Origin: a virus
Strand: one strand, 5' to 3'
Length of the DNA stretch: 39,217 bases
Virus record (IMG/VR): IMGVR_UViG_3300033182_001300
Location: 1 to 39,217 of that record
Under the pieces are notes generated by a model. It did no database searches, was not told the origin of the DNA, and was given only the letters and a program-made list of their open reading frames with translations. Positions 7,786 to 14,550 of this stretch are shown here, in pieces (positions within the stretch are counted from its first letter, which is position 1; every line of letters begins with the position of its first letter). The translations under genes were made by a program, and so were the position numbers.

Positions 7786-8129
7786 ACAAAAGCTACATGC
7801 ATGGCACTGCCAGAGCCTACTTCAGTGCCTGGAATAGTCGAGACGTTGGTGCTCTTGCCAGCACTATGGCAGATGATGTAACCTTGCGAGATTGGGATGT
7901 TGAAGTAACTGGAAACACCAGTGTTGTTGGAGCAACTGCTAATATCTGGCGTGATGTTCCAACAATTCACATTGCAATCATGCACATCAGCATTGATGAA
8001 ATGCAAAATCGTGCATACTGTATGTTGTCAATCACAAACGATGACAACACGCTCAATCTCAGAGTACTTGATGTACTGCATTTTACACCAGAAGGTAAAA
8101 TACTGTTGATTGACGCATTCAAACAATAG
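7782..8129 (+). CDS. SnoaL-like / NTF2-like small protein
   Basis: The 115-residue protein begins with a helix containing RAYFSAWNSRDVGALASTMADDVTLRDW. That is the characteristic start of SnoaL-like NTF2-fold domains, followed by the expected strands and a final FTPEGKILLIDAFKQ. Such domains are small cone-shaped barrels used as isomerases, hydrolases or binding modules; the reaction cannot be assigned. It lies directly upstream of metK with an 8-base gap and may be co-transcribed with queE and metK. Fold confidence is good because both ends match; function is unknown. Confidence 0.7.
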   Translation: MNKSYMHGTARAYFSAWNSRDVGALASTMADDVTLRDWDVEVTGNTSVVGATANIWRDVPTIHIAIMHISIDEMQNRAYCMLSITNDDNTLNLRVLDVLHFTPEGKILLIDAFKQ

Positions 8130-8137
8130 GATAAAAT

Positions 8138-9232
8138 ATGAACAACTATGTTTTTACAAGCGAAAGTGTAAGCGACGGTCATCCAGATAAGGTTGCAGAC
8201 CAAATCTCAGATGCACTGGTTGATGCTGGATTAGCAGCAGGCGATGAAACAACTCGTGTTGCTGTAGAAACACTTGTAACTACCAACCACGTAACGTTGG
8301 CGGGCGAAGTAAAAAACTTCAACGTGAGCAACGAACAAGTAGAACAGATTGTGAGAGACACAGTCAAGAAGATTGGTTACGAACAAGACGGATTTCATTG
8401 GGACAAACTCAAAGTAGAAAACCGTACAATCAACAATCAATTGCACAGCCAAAGTGCAGACATTGCACTGGGCACTGATGACTTTGGTGCAGGAGACCAA
8501 GGACTTATGTTTGGCTATGCTTGCAATGATAACGAAGCATACATGCCAGCACCTATCTACTATGCACATGAAGTGTTGAAAAAACTCAGCACCATGCGAG
8601 AAGACGTCCTTGGTCCTGATGCAAAAAGTCAAGTCAGTGTAGAGTACGAGGGCGATCGTGTAAAACGTATCGATCAAGTTGTTGTTAGCACACAACACGC
8701 ACAAGGTAAAATAAATGAAGCAAAGTCAATAGCACATGCGGCTGCAAACTTTGTACTGGGAGATTTAGTTGATAAAAATACTGTATGGCATCTTAACCCT
8801 ACTGGTAACTTTGTTATTGGTGGGCCCGATGGAGACGCTGGTGTCACCGGGCGTAAAATTATCGTTGATACTTATGGTGGCTATGCTCCCCATGGTGGTG
8901 GTGCCTTTAGTGGAAAAGACCCAACAAAAGTCGATAGATCGGCAGCCTACATGGCACGATGGTTGGCAAAAAACGTAGTAGCAGACAACATGGCTGATTG
9001 GTGTCAAATTCAGCTAAGTTATGCCATTGGTGTAAAAGAACCTACCAGCATTTATGTAGACAGCAACGGACACAATCGTTCAATTCAAAAGTTTATTGAA
9101 GACAACATTGACTTGACACCACTGGGCATTATTCGTCGCTTTGATATGTACAACTTCCATAGTTACAGTGCCAATTGTACATATGGGCACTTTGGCAACA
9201 AAGATGTTCCGTGGGAGCAAATTGGTTGGTAA
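8138..9232 (+). CDS. metK: S-adenosylmethionine synthetase
   Basis: MetK makes S-adenosylmethionine from methionine and ATP. All main family signatures are present in 364 residues: ESVSDGHPDKVADQISDA near the start, GAGDQGLMFGYACN, VVVSTQHAQ, GGPDGDAGVTGRKIIVDTYGG and GGGAFSGKDPTKVDRS. The length is slightly short of the usual 380-400 but both ends look complete. AGGATAAA precedes the ATG. Its presence fits the unusually high SAM demand implied by queE, a methyltransferase and nine further radical SAM proteins in the window. Around 8790-8945 the DNA uses codons unlike the rest, perhaps a recombined or strongly conserved stretch. Confidence 0.95.
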   Translation: MNNYVFTSESVSDGHPDKVADQISDALVDAGLAAGDETTRVAVETLVTTNHVTLAGEVKNFNVSNEQVEQIVRDTVKKIGYEQDGFHWDKLKVENRTINNQLHSQSADIALGTDDFGAGDQGLMFGYACNDNEAYMPAPIYYAHEVLKKLSTMREDVLGPDAKSQVSVEYEGDRVKRIDQVVVSTQHAQGKINEAKSIAHAAANFVLGDLVDKNTVWHLNPTGNFVIGGPDGDAGVTGRKIIVDTYGGYAPHGGGAFSGKDPTKVDRSAAYMARWLAKNVVADNMADWCQIQLSYAIGVKEPTSIYVDSNGHNRSIQKFIEDNIDLTPLGIIRRFDMYNFHSYSANCTYGHFGNKDVPWEQIGW

Positions 9233-9774
9233 TGAGTTACAATACCCGAGAACGCAGAACTCTTAGCAACGGGAGGAAAACCATTGTGTTTCCTCCTGGT
9301 ACCACAACACGCAGTGTAGTTGAATGGGGCCATGCACGTGGATACACTGCACGTGAACAACAATGGGAGTTGCGCAACACTCAAGTGTATTGTTTGTATA
9401 GGCCCTTTAGACAGCGTATTGTGCACAGTTTGTGTGATTGGTTGTATTGTTTTGGCGAAAAAGACTTGGACACTGTACAAGCAAATTGGCACAGAGTACA
9501 ACCACAATGGCACAGACTGCATCAAACAAATACAAATCTTATTCCAATACCAGGATGGGTACCGCCTAAGTTTGTAGATGTACCAGTGCGCATGAGCCAA
9601 TTGCACACAGTGTTTCCGGACCTTGTACAAGACGAGATTGATAACACAGCCGTAGAATTTGTAAATAGCAGCATAACAGAAACAATGTGGACAGCCTTAG
9701 AGCAGGATCGACATTATCGTCCGGAGGTAATTGCAATTGACACATGGGAAAACGGAGAGCTTGTTCGACGCTGA
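9232..9774 (+). CDS. Hypothetical protein
   Basis: I do not recognise this 180-residue protein. It starts at 9232 in a TAATG overlap with the metK stop. It is rich in Arg, Gln, Trp and His, with no signal peptide, no membrane segment and only two cysteines, both around residues 35-50 (VYCLY, SLCDW, YCFG). The middle (PQWHRLHQTNTNLIPIPGWVPPKFVDVPV) looks like an extended linker. Its position between metK and a zinc-ribbon protein suggests only co-expression. Codon use matches its neighbours, which supports that it is a real gene. Confidence 0.55.
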   Translation: MSYNTRERRTLSNGRKTIVFPPGTTTRSVVEWGHARGYTAREQQWELRNTQVYCLYRPFRQRIVHSLCDWLYCFGEKDLDTVQANWHRVQPQWHRLHQTNTNLIPIPGWVPPKFVDVPVRMSQLHTVFPDLVQDEIDNTAVEFVNSSITETMWTALEQDRHYRPEVIAIDTWENGELVRR

Positions 9775-9940
9775 AGTCTTGCAGTACAGACACAACGCCA
9801 GCAAAGAAATAATTTGGCATTACACATGCGGTCGTTGCAGCAATTGGTGGAGTTATGCTACCAGTGACAGCTACGAACCAAAAACACAAACTTGCCCACA
9901 CTGTGGTGCACAAGGATACATTGATGAAACTACTAGATAA
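9761..9940 (+). CDS. Small zinc-ribbon protein
   Basis: A 59-residue protein with two CxxC knuckles, CGRC and CPHC, about 25 residues apart, the pattern of a zinc ribbon. Aromatic residues lie between them (NWWSYATS). Similar short proteins starting FDAEVLQYR-like and ending in a CPHCG knuckle occur in marine T4-like phages, as I recall. No ATG exists at the start. TTG at 9761 with GGAG three to four bases upstream best matches that beginning, and TTG at 9731 is an alternative. It probably binds zinc and perhaps nucleic acid or protein; no role can be assigned. Confidence 0.6.
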   Translation: MFDAEVLQYRHNASKEIIWHYTCGRCSNWWSYATSDSYEPKTQTCPHCGAQGYIDETTR

Positions 9941-10202
9941 AGCAAAACTGTTTTTTGCTAGACGCAAGAGCAAAAAAGATGCAGACAAAGCAACAGAACT
10001 GGATGCGCCTTACATTAGAGTATTGGACATTGGATTCAATGACGGCGATGTAAGTCAAGGCTATTTTGAACTGGATTGGAATAGCCTATTTGTACAACAG
10101 TTGCAAGAAGCTGGATACAGTGGCAGAACAGATGAAGAAGTTGTAAATCTTTGGTTCAACGATCTGTGTCGTAGCATTGCACAAGAACAAGAAAACGGAT
10201 AA
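9924..10202 (+). CDS. Small hypothetical protein, marine phage type
   Basis: A 92-residue protein starting at the ATG at 9924, which overlaps the zinc-ribbon gene by 17 bases and has GGAT upstream. The N-terminal 30 residues are highly basic (KAKLFFARRKSKK). The rest contains VLDIGFNDGDVSQGYFELDWN and TDEEVVNLWFNDLCRSI. This resembles small conserved proteins of unknown function in marine myophages, from memory and not checked. It has no membrane segment, and its single cysteine is near the C-terminus. I give no function. Confidence 0.55.
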   Translation: MKLLDKAKLFFARRKSKKDADKATELDAPYIRVLDIGFNDGDVSQGYFELDWNSLFVQQLQEAGYSGRTDEEVVNLWFNDLCRSIAQEQENG

Positions 10203-10205
10203 CAC

Positions 10206-10724
10206 GTGAAACCCAAACTATTGGTTATTGGTCATGGTAGACATGGCAAAGACACTGTCTGTGAAATTCTCAGAGACAGCTATGGATACACATTTGAAAG
10301 CAGCAGCAAATTTTGTAGTAAACTGTTTATCTACAAGGATTTGAAACACAAGTACGGATATACCAACGAAGAAGAATGTTATGCTGATAGACACAATCAT
10401 AGACAAGAATGGTATGAAGCTATCTGTGACTACAATGTTCCAGATCCTGCTAGACTGGGCAGAGAAATGTTTGCCGAGTATGATATCTATTGTGGGCTAC
10501 GTAATAAAAAAGAATTCCATGCGATGAAAAACACCGGTGTGTTTGATTATTGTGTGTGGGTTGATCGCAGCGACTATCTTCCTCCGGAAGCAAAAACATC
10601 AATGAGTCTCGAACAATGGATGTCAGACTTCACCATTGACAACAATGGTACTTTGGCAGACTTGGAATTCAATTTACGTGCATTGATGTTACATATTGAT
10701 CCTTATTCGGTTGACACACAGTAA
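10206..10724 (+). CDS. Deoxynucleoside monophosphate kinase-like P-loop protein
   Basis: The 172-residue protein opens with a Walker A motif, GHGRHGKDT at residues 9-17, as in phage dNMP kinases of the T4 gene 1 type and related dephospho-CoA/adenylate kinase-like proteins. Later come an ARLGREMFAEYD segment and FDYCVWVDRSDYLPPE, the latter resembling the strand and basic residue near the lid. It would phosphorylate deoxynucleoside monophosphates to feed DNA synthesis. The start is GTG at 10206; no ATG precedes the P-loop and the ribosome binding site is weak. A promoter begins inside its last codons. Confidence 0.65.
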   Translation: MKPKLLVIGHGRHGKDTVCEILRDSYGYTFESSSKFCSKLFIYKDLKHKYGYTNEEECYADRHNHRQEWYEAICDYNVPDPARLGREMFAEYDIYCGLRNKKEFHAMKNTGVFDYCVWVDRSDYLPPEAKTSMSLEQWMSDFTIDNNGTLADLEFNLRALMLHIDPYSVDTQ

Positions 10725-10739
10725 GATATCTTGTACACT
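10711..10739 (+). promoter_or_regulatory. Sigma70-like promoter P1 with overlapping dyad
   Basis: TTGACA (10711-10716) and TACACT (10734-10739) are separated by 17 bases; the spacer holds AAGATATC. A perfect dyad (10730-10750) covers the -10 box, suggesting a regulated promoter. It would drive the small gene at 10779. Confidence 0.6.
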
Positions 10740-10750
10740 TGGTGTACAAG
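10730..10750. repeat. Perfect 9-bp inverted repeat, 3-base loop
   Basis: CTTGTACAC and GTGTACAAG flank TTG. The repeat spans the -10 box and the expected start point of P1, as a repressor operator would. In a transcript reading through from upstream it would form a stable hairpin. No T-run follows, so it is not a standard terminator. Confidence 0.7.
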
Positions 10751-10778
10751 TAATCAGGAGAGACAAGGAATACAAGAC

Positions 10779-10946
10779 ATGAATGACAATTGGGACATAA
10801 AAGAAGTATATGATTCTCCACTAAAACCTAGTCTAACTCGTAGAATTAATGAATACATTGACTTGCGTGAACAGCGTGGCCTACACCAAGATGGACCAGG
10901 ACAAGGTTGGGGAACAGAACAATTCAAAGCAGTAGGACAAGCCTAG
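10779..10946 (+). CDS. Small hypothetical protein
   Basis: A 55-residue protein starting at the ATG at 10779 (MNDNWDIKEVYDSPL). It is polar, with a charged helix (RRINEYIDLREQRG) and a glycine-rich C-terminal part (DGPGQGWGTEQFKAVGQA). There is no cysteine, signal peptide or membrane segment. GGA lies about 10 bases upstream, an acceptable but weak ribosome binding site. It is the first gene after promoter P1 and its dyad, so it is probably made early or under specific control. I do not recognise a family. Confidence 0.5.
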   Translation: MNDNWDIKEVYDSPLKPSLTRRINEYIDLREQRGLHQDGPGQGWGTEQFKAVGQA

Positions 10947-10995
10947 TAGATATGGAAGATATGATAGAAGTTGCACAAGAAGTAGAAAAAATTTC

Positions 10996-11024
10996 TTGAC
11001 AAACAAGGCAAAACATCTTACTAT
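10996..11024 (+). promoter_or_regulatory. Sigma70-like promoter P2, predicted leaderless
   Basis: TTGACA (10996-11001), 17-base spacer ending AACATCT, and TACTAT (11019-11024). Only six bases separate the -10 box from the ATG at 11031, so the transcript should begin at or next to the start codon. No Shine-Dalgarno sequence precedes that ATG. Confidence 0.7.
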
Positions 11025-11030
11025 ACTATT

Positions 11031-12011
11031 ATGACTTATATTCTTGTAGATACAGCAAACATGTTTTTCCGTGCAAGACACGTGGTCCGCGGAAGTGACA
11101 TAGAGACGAAGATTGGTATGGCGTATCATATCATGTTCGCAAGTGTAAACAAAGCATGGAACGACTTTGGTGGTACCCATGTTGTATTTTGTTTGGAGGG
11201 TCGTAGTTGGCGCAAAGACTTTTACGAACCGTACAAACGCAATCGTAGTGATGCTCGTGCTGCACTAACTGAACGTGAGCGCGAAGAGGACGAAGCATTC
11301 TGGGCTGCATTTGACGAGTTCAAAGAGTTTGTTGACAAAAAGACCAACTGTACAGTGTTGCAACATGGTGAGTGCGAAGCTGATGATTTTATTGCACGTT
11401 TCATACAGAATCATCCTGATCACAAACATGTGATTGTGAGCAGCGACAGCGACTTTTACCAGTTGCTAAATGAAAATGTAAGTCAATACAACGGTATTAT
11501 GAATCAGCACATCACTGTGGATGGTGTGTTCAATGACAAAGGCAAGCCTGTGATAGACAAGAAAACAGGCGAGCAGAAACAAATTGGTGACCCGCAGTGG
11601 TTGCTGTTTGAAAAGTGTATTCGCGGTGATAGTAGTGACAATGTATTCAGTGCTTATCCAGGTGCACGTAAGAAAGGCACTAAAAACAAAATTGGTATGC
11701 AAGAAGCGTTTGCTGACAGAAACAGCAAAGGTTTCACATGGAACAACTTCATGCTGCAACGCTGGACGGATCACGAAGGTGTAGAACATCGTGTGTTGGA
11801 AGATTATCAGCGCAACAAAACATTGATTGATCTTACACAGCAGCCGGATGACATCAAGCAAAAGCTAGATGAAACCATTGTGAATCAGATAAATACTATA
11901 CCAATCGGACAGATTGGATTGCATTTTATGCGATTTTGTGGTAAATGGGATCTGCAAAGACTTAGTGAACGAGCAACAGACCATAGCAAATACCTAGGTG
12001 CCGCCTACTAA
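11031..12011 (+). CDS. 5'-3' exonuclease (FEN/T4 RNase H-like)
   Basis: The 326-residue protein carries the FEN-family acidic sites: Asp7 in LVDTANMFFR, the EGRSWRKDFYEPYKRNR segment near residue 56, ECEADDF at 114-120, SSDSDF at 137-142, and GDSSDNV at 199-205 before the helix-hairpin region. Proteins of this type remove RNA primers or flaps from DNA at the replication fork, or degrade host DNA. The length is close to T4 RNase H (about 305). A sigma70-like promoter sits directly upstream with no room for a leader, and the previous gene ends 84 bases before. Assignment to the nuclease family is strong; primer removal is an inference. Confidence 0.85.
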   Translation: MTYILVDTANMFFRARHVVRGSDIETKIGMAYHIMFASVNKAWNDFGGTHVVFCLEGRSWRKDFYEPYKRNRSDARAALTEREREEDEAFWAAFDEFKEFVDKKTNCTVLQHGECEADDFIARFIQNHPDHKHVIVSSDSDFYQLLNENVSQYNGIMNQHITVDGVFNDKGKPVIDKKTGEQKQIGDPQWLLFEKCIRGDSSDNVFSAYPGARKKGTKNKIGMQEAFADRNSKGFTWNNFMLQRWTDHEGVEHRVLEDYQRNKTLIDLTQQPDDIKQKLDETIVNQINTIPIGQIGLHFMRFCGKWDLQRLSERATDHSKYLGAAY

Positions 12012-12028
12012 CAGTTAGGAGCAACGTT

Positions 12029-12349
12029 ATGCACAGACTACTACTAGCATTTCTCTTGCTGTTCTCTGTGCAAACTGCTTGGGCACAGAACAGCAACGAT
12101 AAAGTACTATACACCGTACAACCATGCAGAGACGCATTGAGCCTGTTTGAAATGGCCACACGACAAGGCGAAAAACTATTGTTCAGTGCCAATGGTATCA
12201 CTCTACTTCCTAATACACAAAATGTCAAACATGGTGCATTTTTCTTTGTAAATCAAGACACTGGCAATTGGACTTTGATCAATGTGTACGGAGACGGCAC
12301 AGGTTGTCTTGGTGGCGCTGGAAAAAGTTTTTCACCAAACGGCAACTAA
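12029..12349 (+). CDS. Small exported protein
   Basis: A 106-residue protein with a clear signal peptide: MHR, a hydrophobic run LLLAFLLLFSV, and a cleavage site AWA-Q near residue 19. The mature part is about 87 residues with two cysteines (in QPCRDA and GTGCLGG) that could form a disulfide. It has the look of a small periplasmic protein, and I recognise no family. AGGAG precedes the ATG, with a gap of 17 bases after the exonuclease. It is the second small protein in the window with an AWA-type signal peptide, after the glycine-zipper protein. Confidence 0.65.
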   Translation: MHRLLLAFLLLFSVQTAWAQNSNDKVLYTVQPCRDALSLFEMATRQGEKLLFSANGITLLPNTQNVKHGAFFFVNQDTGNWTLINVYGDGTGCLGGAGKSFSPNGN

Positions 12350-12360
12350 ATCAATAAATA

Positions 12361-12380
12361 CTGTTATAATGAAATAACAG
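12361..12380 (+). promoter_or_regulatory. Hairpin over a TATAAT box and next to the ribosome binding site
   Basis: CTGTTAT and ATAACAG form a perfect 7-bp inverted repeat around six bases. The repeat contains TATAAT (12365-12370), and its 3' end runs into AGGAAA of the next gene. No good -35 box is seen 17 bases upstream. AATAAATA at 12353-12360 resembles the late-promoter core of T4-like marine phages. It may be an operator or a translational control hairpin. Confidence 0.45.
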
Positions 12381-12388
12381 GAAACCCA

Positions 12389-12688
12389 ATGGCGAGACCT
12401 AAACCCACTCTGATCATGGAACATGTTGATCAGACTACTTACAACAGTGAACAAGTATTGGCAGCAGATGCAATATATGCAGTGTACTACCAAGGCAAAC
12501 CCATCAATCTTAGATCTGCCAGTCACATCAAAGACTACCCCGGACCCAAATATAAAAAAGTAAGTTTTAGCAACAGCGGTCATGCGTTCAATTTGGCTGA
12601 ACGATTGAACAAAAAGTTCAAAACAAAAGAATTTACAGTGGTGAAGTTAGTTGTCGGAGAAACAATCACAGAGAAAACAAATACGTGA
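12389..12688 (+). CDS. Small conserved marine-phage protein
   Basis: A 99-residue basic protein beginning MARPKPTLIMEHVD and containing QVLAADAIYAVYYQGKPINLR, YPGPKYKKVSFSN and GHAFNLAERLNKKFKT. From memory this pattern matches a small protein of unknown function in T4-like marine phages, which supports the phage origin of the window. It has no cysteines or membrane segment, and a basic C-terminal half. AGGAAA lies 6-7 bases before the ATG. A hairpin overlaps the upstream TATAAT box, so expression may be controlled. I give no function. Confidence 0.65.
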   Translation: MARPKPTLIMEHVDQTTYNSEQVLAADAIYAVYYQGKPINLRSASHIKDYPGPKYKKVSFSNSGHAFNLAERLNKKFKTKEFTVVKLVVGETITEKTNT

Positions 12689-13019
12689 TCATGTGTACAC
12701 AGTGTGCAAAGACCATGCTGCTGAACACCTGCGCATTGAACTCAAAATGCACGACACATTCTATGGCAACGGCCTGCGTCTAAAAAAGCCCAGCTATTGG
12801 AGCATGGCACAACTGTACACTGCATATCCATTTCCATTGTCAGATCCAGGTTGGATAAAACGCAGTAAAACCATAATTGGGCTTGACAATGCTATGCGGC
12901 TGCCGTATTATGTAGATACTAAGACAATCGCCCTGTTTGATGAGGAAGCTAGTGTTTGGCTGAAAATGTATGGAGACGCAGACACATGGTTGGAAATATT
13001 TGCAGAAAATTCAAATTAG
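12651..13019 (+). CDS. Hypothetical protein
   Basis: A frame of up to 122 residues with no recognisable domain. It contains RLKKPSYWSMAQLYTAYPFPLSDPGWIKRSKTIIGLDNAMRLPYY and ends in an acidic, tryptophan-containing helix. The start is uncertain: TTG at 12651 (overlapping the previous gene by 38 bases, with GGTGAAG upstream) or GTG at 12693. Codon use and the absence of any other frame in the 330-base stretch support a real gene. It may be transcribed with the upstream small gene; a promoter directly follows its stop. Confidence 0.55.
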   Translation: MSEKQSQRKQIRDHVYTVCKDHAAEHLRIELKMHDTFYGNGLRLKKPSYWSMAQLYTAYPFPLSDPGWIKRSKTIIGLDNAMRLPYYVDTKTIALFDEEASVWLKMYGDADTWLEIFAENSN

Positions 13020-13022
13020 AGG

Positions 13023-13051
13023 TTGACCATACAAGCAAGATGTCTTACTAT
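13023..13051 (+). promoter_or_regulatory. Sigma70-like promoter P3
   Basis: TTGACC (13023-13028), 17 bases ending CAAGATGTCT, and TACTAT (13046-13051). It drives the MoxR-like gene, leaving a leader of about 26 bases with GAGGAGAGG before the ATG. The spacer element matches that of P4. Confidence 0.7.
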
Positions 13052-13083
13052 GTATATGTAAGTTAGATAAGAGGAGAGGCAAT

Positions 13084-14211
13084 ATGCCACTAGATACTAT
13101 TCAAGATCGTCGCACAGTAAACACTCGCCAGCTTCGCAAGCAGGTTCTCCGTGCAATGAAGAAGCAGCGTCCTGTGTTTGTTTGGGGCGGTCCTGGTATT
13201 GGTAAATCCGAACTCATGCAGCAAATTGTCGACAGCGGCGATATCGGCAACGCTATCATGTACGATTTGCGCTTGGGCCTAGTTGAACCCACAGACATTC
13301 GTGGTGTTCCGTTTTACAACAAAGAATCCAACATGATGGAATGGGCTCCACCTGTTGATTTACCAGATGCAGAAACTGCTGCACAGTACGACACAGTTGT
13401 ACTATTCTTAGACGAATTCAACCAAGCTGTACCGGCTGTACAAGCCGCAGCATACCAACTTGTACTCAACCGTCGAGTTGGACAATACTTCCTTCCTAAA
13501 AATGTTGTTGTAGTTGCCGCTGGTAACCGTGAAACTGACAAGGGTGTTACATACCGTATGCCCAAGCCGTTGGAGAATCGCTTCGGACATTTTGAGTTGC
13601 GTGTAGATTTTGCACAGTGGCTAGAGTGGGCTGTTGTCAACAACATCGACCCTGCTGTGGTTGGTTACTTGACTGTGCACAAGGCAGACCTGTACAACTT
13701 TGATCCTACCAGCAGCTCACGTGGTTTCAGTACTCCACGTAGCTGGGCTTTTGTAAGTGAAAACTTGGAAGACATCAACGACAGTGATTTTGATGACAAC
13801 GATATCATTGACATGGTTGCTGCATATGTAGGCGAAGGCACTGCACTCAAGTTCAACACACACCTGAACATGACTGCTAAGATGCCAGATCCAAGCGACA
13901 TCATCAGTGGCAAGGTTGACAAGATCGAAACCAACGAAGTGAGTGCAAAATACTCGCTTGCGACTGCACTTGCATACGAATTGCAAGAGTTGCACAACCG
14001 TTGTACACGTGACAAGGACGATGCTGATTATTTGAAAGGCATGGACAATGTGCTAAACTTTATGATGGATAACTTTCAAACTGAGTTGGTACTTGCTGCT
14101 GGACGCATCATGTTGCACACATACAAATTGCCAGTTCACCCTAAGAAGAACAAGGCAGCACCCGAGTTCCTAAAGCGTTACGGTAAACTGATCCTAAACA
14201 CTGATGAATAA
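13084..14211 (+). CDS. MoxR-like AAA+ ATPase
   Basis: A 375-residue AAA+ ATPase. Walker A is GGPGIGKS at residues 35-42, Walker B LFLDEFNQ at about 107-114, and sensor-1-like VVAAGNRE at about 144-151, followed by RMPKPLENRFGHFEL with an arginine-finger-like arginine. MoxR proteins use ATP to assemble, activate or remodel partner complexes, usually with a VWA-domain partner. Here the VWA protein is encoded 340 bases downstream, the classic pairing. GAGGAG precedes the ATG, and a promoter of the TTGACC/TACTAT type lies 33-61 bases upstream. The phage role is not established, but the pair has been seen in marine phages as I recall. Confidence 0.85.
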   Translation: MPLDTIQDRRTVNTRQLRKQVLRAMKKQRPVFVWGGPGIGKSELMQQIVDSGDIGNAIMYDLRLGLVEPTDIRGVPFYNKESNMMEWAPPVDLPDAETAAQYDTVVLFLDEFNQAVPAVQAAAYQLVLNRRVGQYFLPKNVVVVAAGNRETDKGVTYRMPKPLENRFGHFELRVDFAQWLEWAVVNNIDPAVVGYLTVHKADLYNFDPTSSSRGFSTPRSWAFVSENLEDINDSDFDDNDIIDMVAAYVGEGTALKFNTHLNMTAKMPDPSDIISGKVDKIETNEVSAKYSLATALAYELQELHNRCTRDKDDADYLKGMDNVLNFMMDNFQTELVLAAGRIMLHTYKLPVHPKKNKAAPEFLKRYGKLILNTDE

Positions 14212-14500
14212 AGATATTAGAAAGCGTATAGTAAAACGACTATACGGAGATGAATGGAAGAAGCATTGGCGAAGACCCCCTACCAGTTTGGAGATTGCAG
14301 TTTACAAACGCACATGGATGGATGATCACGGACCTGCTATCGAAGCTGCTGCAACACAACACGAAGTGCACACTTGGTTCAAAGAACGAGACATAAGTAA
14401 AATAGACTATGACATGTATCCCAGTATAGGCGACAATGTTTCAATGGTAATGATTAGAGATCCTGACATTCGTGCACTTTTCAAGCTAACTTTTGGTTGA
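14204..14500 (+). CDS. Small hypothetical protein
   Basis: A 98-residue basic protein that overlaps the end of the MoxR-like gene by 8 bases. The N-terminal half is rich in Lys, Arg and Trp (MNKDIRKRIVKRLYGDEWKK), the C-terminal half more hydrophobic. It has no cysteine, signal peptide or membrane segment. It sits between the ATPase and the VWA gene and shares their transcript, so it might serve them, but nothing in the sequence shows that. Promoter P4 overlaps its stop codon. Confidence 0.5.
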   Translation: MNKDIRKRIVKRLYGDEWKKHWRRPPTSLEIAVYKRTWMDDHGPAIEAAATQHEVHTWFKERDISKIDYDMYPSIGDNVSMVMIRDPDIRALFKLTFG

Positions 14501-14525
14501 CACAGTGACCAAGATATCGTACTAT
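14497..14525 (+). promoter_or_regulatory. Sigma70-like promoter P4
   Basis: TTGACA (14497-14502), 17 bases ending CAAGATATCG, and TACTAT (14520-14525). It begins within the last codons of the upstream gene and drives the VWA/metallopeptidase-like gene. CGGAG lies about 8 bases before that ATG. Confidence 0.75.
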
Positions 14526-14550
14526 ATTACAGTAACAACGGAGAATTGAC

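Noticed and set aside
10952-10999. A 15-codon frame (MEDMIEVAQEVEKIS) before promoter P2
   Set aside because: Too short and with no good ribosome binding site; likely chance in the gap before the exonuclease.
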